Position numbers and translations under genes: made by a program. Below, piece after piece: positions 39,984 to 48,209 of a DNA stretch of 64,000 nucleotides (the stretch's first letter is position 1; every line of letters begins with the position of its first letter). The notes under the pieces were generated by a model, which made no database searches, had not been told where the DNA came from, and worked only from the letters and a program-made list of their open reading frames with translations. This DNA comes from Pseudomonadota bacterium (GTDB taxonomy: Bacteria > Pseudomonadota > Gammaproteobacteria > QQUJ01), in contig QQUJ01000018.1 in NCBI GenBank assembly GCA_008501635.1, forward strand, positions 399,286 through 463,285, written 5' to 3'.

Positions 39984-41658
39984 CGTTCGCCTTTTGTCGC
40001 GCCTCCAGTTCATGGGGGAAATAGCGCATGACGCAAGCCAGGGGATTTGGCGCCGCCTGCCCGAGCCCGCAGATGCTGGCATCGCGTAGGGTCTGCGCCA
40101 GTTCCTCGAGCAGCGGGACGTTCCACTGCGGTGCCTCCATCAGCTGTACCGCCTTTTCGGTGCCAACGCGACACGGCGTGCACTGCCCGCAGGATTCGTG
40201 AGCGAAGAAACGCATGGCGTTGAGTGCGGCATCCACGGCACGATCCTGCTGCGACAGAACGATGACAGCGGCCGAGCCGATGAAACAGCCGTACTCCTCC
40301 AGCGTGCCGAAGTCGAGAGGCAGGTCGGCCAGACTGGCGGGGAGAATTCCTCCCGAGGCACCACCGGGCAGATAGGCGTAGAGCTCATGATCGGGCAACA
40401 TGCCCCCGGCGAACTCCTCGATCAGGCGCCGTACGCTGATGCCGCTCGGGGCGCGGTAGACACCGGGATTGACGACCCGGCCGCTGACCGAAAAGGTGCG
40501 CAAGTTTTTTCCCTTATCATCACTAAGAACCTCGGTGTTGCCCTCCAGTATGTCGCGCACCCAGTGCAGGGTCTCCAGGTTGTGTTCCAGGGTAGGGCGC
40601 CCGAACAGGCCCTGTTGGGCGATGTAAGGCGGGCGCTGGCGCGGCAGACCGCGCTTGCCTTCGAGGGATTCGATGAGCGCCGACTCCTCGCCGCAGATGT
40701 AGGCACCGGCGCCGCGCCGCAGGTGGATCTGCGGTAACTCGTCATCGAAGGTCTCGCGTAGTGCCTCGAGTTCATGGGTGAGTATCTGTCGCGCCGTGGC
40801 GTATTCGTCGCGCAGATAGAGATAGATCGAAGCCGCCTCCACCGCCCAGGCGGCGATCAGTGCCCCCTCGAGAAATCGGTGCGGATCGGATTCGAGAAAA
40901 TGGCGGTCTTTGAAAGTGCCGGGTTCACCCTCGTCGATATTGACCACCAGAACCCGCGGACCGGGGTGTTCGCGCACCAGGCGCCATTTACGCCCCGCCG
41001 GGAAGCCCGCGCCGCCCAAGCCACGCAGCCCTGCCTGGTCCAGGGTGTCGATGACCGACTCGGCGGTGAGCTCGCCATCCTGGCAGCGCTGCCAGAGCTT
41101 GTAGCCGCCGCTCTCGCTGTAGTTGCGTAAATCCGCGTAGTTGGGAATCTCCGGTTCGGTCTCCTGGTGGTGCAGCGCCTCCCTGATCAGTTCGGGTGTG
41201 GCCTGGTGCAAGGGGTTGGTTCCGACCACGGCCACCGGCGCATGCTGACAGCGCCCGATGCAGGGGACGCGCTGGAGCCGGGCCTCCGCCGGAAGGAAGG
41301 GCGCCGCGCCGGCGATCAGATCCTCGGCGCCGGCCAGCGCGCAGCTCAACGAATCGCAGATGCGGACCACCGTGCGTGGTGGTGCCGCTTCCCCCTCCGG
41401 GATCACGGCGAAGTGATGGTAGAAAGTGGCGACCTCGTAGACTTCGGTGGGCGCCAGCTTCAGCGCCTGCGCCAGGGCGCGCAGATGATCTTCCGCCAGA
41501 TGCCCGACGTGGTCCTGCAGACGGTGAAGGTATTCGATCAGCAGATCGGCACGCCGCGGCCCGTCGCCCAGCAGTTCGGCGATCAGGCGGACGGCTTCCG
41601 GGGTTGGGGGCCGGGCCGCTGCCCGGCGGCGTTGAGGAGGTTCGTCGCGTTCGGCCAT
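39973..41658 (-). CDS. fdsB: Formate dehydrogenase NADH-binding subunit, FdsG-FdsB fusion
   Basis: About 561 residues joining two subunits that are often separate. The N-terminal NuoE/FdsG-like part (to ~150) has the thioredoxin-fold [2Fe-2S] ligands CDSLSC and CIGRC. The C-terminal NuoF/FdsB-like part has the NADH loop GLGGAGFPAGRKW, the FMN site NIDEGEPGTFKDRHF, GAGAYICGEESALIESLEG, and the [4Fe-4S] motif SCGQCTPCRVG with a later SICGLG Cys. It passes electrons from FdsA to NAD+. The start is uncertain: ATG at 41658 is used; a GTG at 41727 would overlap the upstream gene. Confidence 0.92.
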   Translation of the reverse strand: MAERDEPPQRRRAAARPPTPEAVRLIAELLGDGPRRADLLIEYLHRLQDHVGHLAEDHLRALAQALKLAPTEVYEVATFYHHFAVIPEGEAAPPRTVVRICDSLSCALAGAEDLIAGAAPFLPAEARLQRVPCIGRCQHAPVAVVGTNPLHQATPELIREALHHQETEPEIPNYADLRNYSESGGYKLWQRCQDGELTAESVIDTLDQAGLRGLGGAGFPAGRKWRLVREHPGPRVLVVNIDEGEPGTFKDRHFLESDPHRFLEGALIAAWAVEAASIYLYLRDEYATARQILTHELEALRETFDDELPQIHLRRGAGAYICGEESALIESLEGKRGLPRQRPPYIAQQGLFGRPTLEHNLETLHWVRDILEGNTEVLSDDKGKNLRTFSVSGRVVNPGVYRAPSGISVRRLIEEFAGGMLPDHELYAYLPGGASGGILPASLADLPLDFGTLEEYGCFIGSAAVIVLSQQDRAVDAALNAMRFFAHESCGQCTPCRVGTEKAVQLMEAPQWNVPLLEELAQTLRDASICGLGQAAPNPLACVMRYFPHELEARQKANDGN

Positions 41659-41708
41659 AGTGTTGATTATTGCACCGTGTAAGGTGATTTGTTGAGGAGT
41701 TCCGTCGT

Positions 41709-43763
41709 TTATGCGGGCCGTATCCACACGGCGGTGTCATGAAAGACGCCGCCCCCGTTGGGCGCGGCCGGGTCGGCGCTGGTGAGGGTGTTGAGTCCGC
41801 GCCCGTCGATGAAATCGGCATTGGGCCAGATGCTCTCGATGATCGCCACGCCGCGCTGCAGGCCATCGAACAGGCGGGCATGGAGGCGGATCTCCCCCTG
41901 GCGATTGCCGACCCGCACCATGGCCGCCTCCACGATGCCGAGGTCGGCGGCATCGTCGGGGTGCAGCATCACTTCGGGCCGGCCTTCATGGCTGCGGGAG
42001 CCCGGGGTTTCGGTGAAACTGGTGTTCAGAAAATTCCGCGCCGGTGCAGTCACCAGACGGAAGGGATGCTCGGCGTTCTGCTCATCGGTTACCGCCCAGT
42101 GATCGGGCAACGCGGGCATCGCGGAGCCCAGCGGCCCCAGCGCCTGCCAGTCGGGGGCGAATCGGAAACGTTTGTCCGCATGACCGAAACCGTTGAGGAA
42201 GTGGGCCTCCTCGAACGGGAGCGCACAATCGTGCCAGGGGTGTTCACCCAGTTGATCGACCGCCGGCCAACCCGATGCGCTGAGGGTGGCGTCGATCAGT
42301 TCGCGTGCGGTCATCTGGAAACCGGCATGCTCGGCCCCCAGGCGTTGCGCCAGATCGCAGATCACGCGGTGATTGGAGCGCGCTTCGGCGAGAGGTTCAA
42401 TGGCTTGCAGACCGACCAGCAGGTGAGTATGCCCTCCGGCCTGGTAGAGGTCGTCGTGCTCCAGGAACGTGGTTGCCGGCAGGACGATGTCGGCCATCCG
42501 TGCGGTTTCGGTCATGAACTGCTCGTGGACGCAGACGAAGAGATCCTCGCGGGCGAATCCCTGGTGCACCCGATTCTGATCCGGTGCCACGGTCATGGGG
42601 TTGGTGTTCTGGATCAGCATCGCGGTGATCGGTGGACCATCGCCGAGATCACGCCGGTCGCCGGTCAGCACGGCGCCGATGCGGGTCATGTCGAGTTGAC
42701 GGATACTGGGGTCGGCCACGTCTGTGCCGTCGATGAGCGTGGTGTCCCAGTGATAGAGGGCGCTGTTGGCGTAGAGTGCGCCGCCACCGCGGTGTTGCCA
42801 GGTGCCGGTAATGGCCGGCAGGCAGCTTACCGCGTGCAGATTGGCCGCCCCGTTGCGCGATCGGGTAAAGCCATAGCCGATGCGAAGGAAGCTGCGTTTG
42901 GCGCGCCCATAGATGCGTGCAAACTCGCGGATCTCACGCGCCGGCAGCCCGGTAATGGTGCTGGCCCATTTCGGAGTGCGGGTGGCGAGATGGGCTTCCA
43001 GGCGCGCCGGGTCGTCGGTGTAACGTGTCAGGTAATCGCGGTCAGCGAAACCCTCTTCGAACAGCACCTGCATCATGGCGCAGGCCAGGGCGCCGTCGGT
43101 CCCGGGGCGCACGGCGATATGACGATCGGCCGTCTGGGCGGTGGCGTTGCGGTAGGGATCGACCACGATCACCTGGGCGCCACAATTCTTGCGCGCGCGT
43201 GCCACATGGGTCATCACGTTGACCTGCGTGGCTACCGCGTTGGTGCCCCAGATGACGATGAGATCGGACTCGGCCATTTCGCGCGGATCGGTGCCGCGAA
43301 TCGTGCCCGCTCCCGCCGTCCAGCCGGCGCGGGCGATGGTCGAGCAGATGGTTTTGTGCTGACCGGCGTAGCGTTTGGCGTGCCGCAGCCGGTTGATGCC
43401 GTCGCGCTGCACCAGCCCCATGGTGCCGGCGTAGTAATAAGGCCAGATCGATTCGCCGCCGTGCTGCCGCTCCGCCTTGAGCAGGGCCTCGGCCACCTCG
43501 TTCAGTGCTTCGTCCCATGAGATCGCTTCGAACTGGCCGCTGCCCTTGGGACCGGCGCGCCGCAAAGGCGTCTGCAGTCTATCCGGGTGATGGACGCGTT
43601 CGGCATATCGGGCCACCTTGGCGCAGACCACACCCGCAGTGTAGCTGTTGGCGCGCGCACCATGGATGCGGCCGATGGTGCGTTCGTCGATCAACTCGAC
43701 CTCAAGCGCGCAGGTCGAGGGACAGTCGTGAGGACAGGCGCTGTAGGCGATCCGGGATTTCAT
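41709..43763 (-). CDS. Molybdopterin-dependent oxidoreductase of unassigned substrate (BisC/FdhF superfamily)
   Basis: A 684-residue protein from the ATG at 43763. The N-terminal CPHDCPSTC plus a later Cys in AGVVCAK form a [4Fe-4S] site. PYYYAGTMGLVQRDG, WGTNAVATQVNVM, GTDPREMAESD and VVDPYRNATAQTADRHIAVRPGTDGAL bind the bis-MGD cofactor. The C-terminal domain (FLNTSFTETPGSRSHEGRPEVMLHPDDAADLGI) is the usual MopB cap. There is no Tat signal, so it is cytoplasmic. It heads the fds operon, 50 bp before fdsGB. It could be a second dehydrogenase using the same NADH-linked subunits; the substrate cannot be read. Confidence 0.85.
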   Translation of the reverse strand: MKSRIAYSACPHDCPSTCALEVELIDERTIGRIHGARANSYTAGVVCAKVARYAERVHHPDRLQTPLRRAGPKGSGQFEAISWDEALNEVAEALLKAERQHGGESIWPYYYAGTMGLVQRDGINRLRHAKRYAGQHKTICSTIARAGWTAGAGTIRGTDPREMAESDLIVIWGTNAVATQVNVMTHVARARKNCGAQVIVVDPYRNATAQTADRHIAVRPGTDGALACAMMQVLFEEGFADRDYLTRYTDDPARLEAHLATRTPKWASTITGLPAREIREFARIYGRAKRSFLRIGYGFTRSRNGAANLHAVSCLPAITGTWQHRGGGALYANSALYHWDTTLIDGTDVADPSIRQLDMTRIGAVLTGDRRDLGDGPPITAMLIQNTNPMTVAPDQNRVHQGFAREDLFVCVHEQFMTETARMADIVLPATTFLEHDDLYQAGGHTHLLVGLQAIEPLAEARSNHRVICDLAQRLGAEHAGFQMTARELIDATLSASGWPAVDQLGEHPWHDCALPFEEAHFLNGFGHADKRFRFAPDWQALGPLGSAMPALPDHWAVTDEQNAEHPFRLVTAPARNFLNTSFTETPGSRSHEGRPEVMLHPDDAADLGIVEAAMVRVGNRQGEIRLHARLFDGLQRGVAIIESIWPNADFIDGRGLNTLTSADPAAPNGGGVFHDTAVWIRPA

Positions 43764-43900
43764 GTCGCGTTGTAGGGTTTGGCTCTTGGGTAGAGTGGGG
43801 CAGCCTAACCGCAGCCGCAATGGGAGACAAGCGATGTGCGTTCACGCCGCGGCTGCCACTGGCGCCGAAAGCCGTTACACTGCGCCCTCGCGGAGGGGCC

Positions 43901-44665
43901 ATGTCTGTTGCGCTGGCACGAATTCTGGAAACACTGATCATGCCGCCGCTGGGATTCCTGGTGCTCCTGGCGCTGGGCGCCGTGTTATTGGCACTGCGAC
44001 GTCGTGGCGGTTGGACCCTCTTCGGCGCCGGCTGGCTGGGCCTCTACCTGATCAGTACTCCGGCAATTTCGGCCGTGCTGGCCGGATGGCTGGAGACCAC
44101 GCCGGCCGTGACCCCCGCCCAGGTCAGAGCCAGCGGGGCGGGCGCCATCGTGGTGATCAGTGCCGCCACCTACTACCGGGCACCCGAGTACGGTGCCAGC
44201 ACCTCGGGGCGCTACGAACTCGAACGGGTGCGGTACGCCGCTTATCTGAATCGCAAGACCGGACTGCCCATCGCCGTCATCGGCGCCGATCCCTATGGCG
44301 AGGGCGAGGATAGCTCCGTATGGATCCGCACCATCCTCGAGCAGGAGTTCGGCGTGCCGGTACGCTGGGCAACAGCGGGGAGCTTGAACACCCGGGAAGA
44401 TGCGCGGCGGGCGCGCAATCTGCTGCGCAGCGATCTGGTGGATCATGTCGTCCTGGTGACCCATGCAGGGCACATGCCGCGCGCGGCGTGGTCGTTCGAA
44501 CAGGAGGGTTTTCAGGTGCTCCCGGCCCCTACCGGTTTCTTTACCCACGGTTGGGCGAGGGCGGGATTCGTCACTTTTCTGCCGTCGGCCGCCGCCTTGC
44601 GCCAGAATCAGCTCTATCTGCACGAGTTGCTGGGGGCGGTCTGGTACCGATGGGTGAAGGGTTAG
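43901..44665 (+). CDS. YdcF/ElyC-type DUF218 membrane protein
   Basis: A 254-residue protein from the ATG at 43901, with GGAGGGG upstream. Two N-terminal transmembrane helices (MPPLGFLVLLALGAVLLAL; WLGLYLISTPAISAVLAGWL) precede a DUF218 domain: GAIVVISAATYYRAPEYG, RVRYAAYLNRKTGLPIAVIG, NTREDARRARNLL and VVLVTHAGHMPRAAWSF. E. coli relatives (ElyC, SanA) affect envelope integrity. The domain probably faces the periplasm. Divergent from the molybdoenzyme operon. Its end overlaps the convergent pentapeptide-repeat gene by 4 bp. Confidence 0.88.
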   Translation: MSVALARILETLIMPPLGFLVLLALGAVLLALRRRGGWTLFGAGWLGLYLISTPAISAVLAGWLETTPAVTPAQVRASGAGAIVVISAATYYRAPEYGASTSGRYELERVRYAAYLNRKTGLPIAVIGADPYGEGEDSSVWIRTILEQEFGVPVRWATAGSLNTREDARRARNLLRSDLVDHVVLVTHAGHMPRAAWSFEQEGFQVLPAPTGFFTHGWARAGFVTFLPSAAALRQNQLYLHELLGAVWYRWVKG

Positions 44666-45426
44666 CGGCAGGCCCCGACGGACCCGGGGCGGCAACGACG
44701 GCGATCGATCCAGTTGGCGTTGTCCAGCACAGCACCGTCGATCTTCGCGTTGGTGAGGTCGGCGCCCACCAGGTTCACGCGGGTCAGATCGGTATTGCTG
44801 AGATCAGCCCCCAACAGTCTGGCCTTTTGAAACTGGGCACGCTGCAGATCGGCATTTGCCAGGTTGGCGTCCTCGAGAATGGCGCCGACGAAACTGGCAG
44901 AGCGGGCCACAACCCCTGAGAGATCGGCGCGGTAGAGATCGGCCTCCTCGAAGTTGGCCTCTTCCAATTGGGCGCCCGCCAGCTGGGTTCTGGCGAGTGA
45001 CGCCGAGTAGAAAGAGGCACCGTCCAGACGGGCTCCGTTGAGCACAGCATTGCGCAGGTTGGCACGATCGAAACGCCCCTCCCGAATCGATGCACCACTC
45101 AGATCGGCGTCTTGCAGATTGGCACCGACGAAGCGTGCCTTGTAAAGCCGCGCTTCACTCAGGTTGGCGCCGCGCAGGTCGGCCAGCTGGAAGTCGGCGC
45201 CGTCGAGACGGGCATCCTTGAAATTGGCACCCTCCAGCAATGTATGACTGAAGGTGGCTCCGCGGAGATCCTCACCTTCCAGCGTGATACCACGTTTATC
45301 GCAACCGCTCCAGTTGACCCCGGGTGCGGGCGGATCCTCGCAGCCCGCGTTTGCCGGACCGGCTGTAACGGCAATCAGCAGAAACGCAGAGGTAAACAGG
45401 GCGAGACGTAGCGGGGGCGGGTGCAA
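44662..45426 (-). CDS. Secreted pentapeptide-repeat protein
   Basis: About 254 residues. A signal peptide (LRLALFTSAFLLIAVTAGPANA) is followed by a Cys-containing segment (GCEDPPAPGVNWSGCDKRG) and then some 35 tandem A(D/N)LXX repeats, such as LRGANLSEARLYKARFVGANL, predicted to fold as a right-handed quadrilateral beta-helix. It ends with IDRRRCRPGSVGACR. I prefer the TTG at 45426 (GGAG upstream) because it places the signal peptide at the N-terminus; the frame is open to 45507. Function unknown; the Cys-rich ends may form disulfides in the periplasm. Confidence 0.82.
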   Translation of the reverse strand: MHPPPLRLALFTSAFLLIAVTAGPANAGCEDPPAPGVNWSGCDKRGITLEGEDLRGATFSHTLLEGANFKDARLDGADFQLADLRGANLSEARLYKARFVGANLQDADLSGASIREGRFDRANLRNAVLNGARLDGASFYSASLARTQLAGAQLEEANFEEADLYRADLSGVVARSASFVGAILEDANLANADLQRAQFQKARLLGADLSNTDLTRVNLVGADLTNAKIDGAVLDNANWIDRRRCRPGSVGACR

Positions 45427-45515
45427 ATCAGACTCCGTAATCAGGGACCATTCATGGATGGTAGCTAACCTGACGCCCGCTGTCTTGCCGCCCTCCGTTA
45501 CCGCCATGCGCTCCG

Positions 45516-45544
45516 TTGCAACCCCAAGGCTTCTGGTTTACCCT
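45516..45544 (+). promoter_or_regulatory. Predicted tRNA-Ser promoter
   Basis: TTGCAA, a 17-bp spacer and TACCCT, followed by a G+C-rich discriminator (GTCGCGC), the type expected for stable-RNA promoters under stringent control. It ends 15 bp before the mature tRNA. Confidence 0.55.
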
Positions 45545-45559
45545 GTCGCGCTCGCTTTC

Positions 45560-46290
<731 letters not shown>

Positions 46291-46587
46291 GCGCGTCAGC
46301 ACCGCAGCATGGGCCGCGCAGCGGCGAGAGGGTGCTGCCCGCTGATCCCTCGCTCTTCCCCCAAGTGAACGTAGAATACCCGACGCAAAGACTCATCCAG
46401 TGCGTGGTTCGTTCAGGCGAAGGTGCTCGAAGGCCATTCATTTGGCAGAAACGGTCAATCTTATCGGGGTTGAGCCATTTGACCCGTAGCAGGCCTTCTA
46501 CTATTCACGCATATGCTGTATCGACCAAACCGGTTCGCCTACGAGGTGTGCACCGTGATCATGGATCACAGCTGATCTTTGGCAGGT

Positions 46588-47095
46588 GAAACTGGAACGC
46601 GATCGCATCTGTTCGCTGCCGGAGACGAGCGAAGGAAGGGGGTGCTGATTGCGGAACTGGAGGTGAGTTTCCCGGGTTCGACGGCTACACCGCCGAATCC
46701 CGCGCCGGCGAGTTGCTGCTGGGGTTGGCTACTCCCCTGGAGCAGCACAACAGCCCGATAAGTGCCGTGGCCCCGGCTGGAAACTGCGGTTCCTCTTGCC
46801 TTAGGTGCTGTTTACCGATCCGCACATCATGCTGATCGACGAGTCCACCAATAACCTCGATATCAACACCAACCGCTGGCTGGAGAATGTGCTCAACGCG
46901 CGCAACTCCACCTTGATCACTATCTTCCACAACCGCCACGTCCTGAACAGTGTCTGCACCCAACGGGCAGAACTGGATGACGGCGAGCTGCGCATCTAAC
47001 AGGGCAAATACGATGAGTAGATCACCGCCGCCAGCAAAACGCGCGAACACCAACTGTCCAGCGAATCGCGCAACACGACACGCTTGAGAGAGTTA
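46588..47095 (+). pseudogene. Decayed ABC-F ATPase (YbiT-like) fragment
   Basis: Pieces of one ABC-F protein are recognisable in shifting frames: [14 protein letters not shown] and AELEVSFPG, then (frameshift near 46675) [24 protein letters not shown], then (frameshift near 46768) GWKLRFLLP, an in-frame TAG near 46802, and [21 protein letters not shown]...[29 protein letters not shown]. This follows the first ATPase domain and linker of YbiT, where DEPTNNLDI is expected (here DESTNNLDI). N- and C-terminal parts are missing. It is a dead remnant in the island that follows tRNA-Ser. Confidence 0.85.
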
Positions 47096-47591
47096 CCTGA
47101 GCCGCCAGGCTTTGGCTTGACCCGTTGTCTCTCTGTTTTCAAGGAACCAAAAGCACCACGGAGCAGTCATCAAAGAAGGGCATGCCCTGGATTGGCGGCG
47201 CAACAAAAAAGGGGATCTCACAGGGATTCGGAGTGACCAATCCTGAATGTTTGCCCCGGACCGACGGACTGCTTCAACCACTCCGTGTCCATGCGCATTG
47301 GTCTACCTTGTTGTATCTGCGGCCTGGTTGCGAGTTTTCTATATGCCTATCACAGCGGCTGGGGCTCAGAACCCATTTGTATGGTAGAATCCACACTCTC
47401 TTCCAGCACCGCGAACTCTGGCATTTCTCTTGCCGGATTGCGGGATTCCCACGGTCCCCGAAGGACGGACTACTCCCACTGGATATTCAGCGCCTTGCAA
47501 CGGGTTTGCAGGGCACCCTTGAACAGGCGCCGTTGGACGGAACTGTCATGGTTGGTCTGAATATCCCCTGTCATTGTCAGGAGCAAAAAAC
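47096..47591. other. Region without a recognisable gene, ~500 bp
   Basis: Short frames on both strands (for example 47125-47595) show no family pattern and have unusual, low-bias composition, as expected in decayed DNA. Possible promoter elements for the small lysine-rich gene are not clear; TAGAAT near 47384 is the only -10-like site noticed. Confidence 0.4.
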
Positions 47592-47717
47592 ATGAGCAAA
47601 GAACAGAGAGGAAACAAAGAAAGTAAGAAGAAACCGGCCATGACGCCAAAAGAAAAGAAGGCTGCCAAGAAATCCAAAAAGGAATCAAAGCAGACGTTCG
47701 GCGATCTGTTTAGCTAA
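47592..47717 (+). CDS. Lysine-rich 41-residue protein
   Basis: Encodes a tiny, very basic protein starting MSKEQRGNKESKKKPAMTPK, with further runs such as EKKAAKKSKKESK and the tail TFGDLFS. AGGAGC lies 7 nt before the ATG. Small proteins beginning MSKEQRGNKE are, from memory, found in many proteobacteria, without known function. It lies between the dead ABC-F fragment and the glucan synthase, and its integrity there suggests it is expressed. Nucleic-acid binding is possible given the charge, but unproven. Confidence 0.65.
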   Translation: MSKEQRGNKESKKKPAMTPKEKKAAKKSKKESKQTFGDLFS

Positions 47718-48209
47718 GGCAAGCTGCGTAAAAGTGGATCCATTATCTCAGGAAACCTCTGATCGAGTCATGAATCGGTGTCTCGCGGCTGAAATGCTCC
47801 GGCTCGGCGTTTCGCCTTGATCCGAATCATTTCATCACCCCAGACCCTCGACCCAGACTTAATCAGCGGTTTCTCAGTAACCACAGTTGAAGAGGTTGGG
47901 GCTTTTACTGCACGCAGTCATCTGTCGACAAGCGCTAAAGCCTCGGCCTCGATTTCCTGAGCTTAACGTTCCTACGACGCTCTCCATTTTCATCATGTTG
48001 ATCTCAATTCCTGCCGAACCAGCGTCGGGAAATGACGAACGACAGGTTGCTGGCCGATGGTCTGAAAACATGTGATTTGAGTTTTCGGCAGTGCCAGTGC
48101 GGAGCTGGTCAGCTCCAGTACGAACCAGGAGCATGTCATCGGCATCAAAAAAGAGTTCGGATCGTCGGCACGCTCACGGAGTGCGCTGTATAGCGATCGA
48201 GATACTGAG
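47718..48209. promoter_or_regulatory. Upstream region of the cyclic glucan synthase gene, ~490 bp
   Basis: I see no gene. GGAGCTG-GT-CAGCTCC (48101-48116) is a perfect 7-bp inverted repeat ~95 bp before the synthase start. The synthase frame is open from 48081, but the first usual start codon is the TTG at 48210. The rest looks like non-coding or degraded sequence. Confidence 0.4.

Noticed and set aside
41739-43520. 593-codon plus-strand frame opposite the molybdopterin oxidoreductase gene
   Set aside because: A shadow of G+C-rich coding sequence; no recognisable domain.
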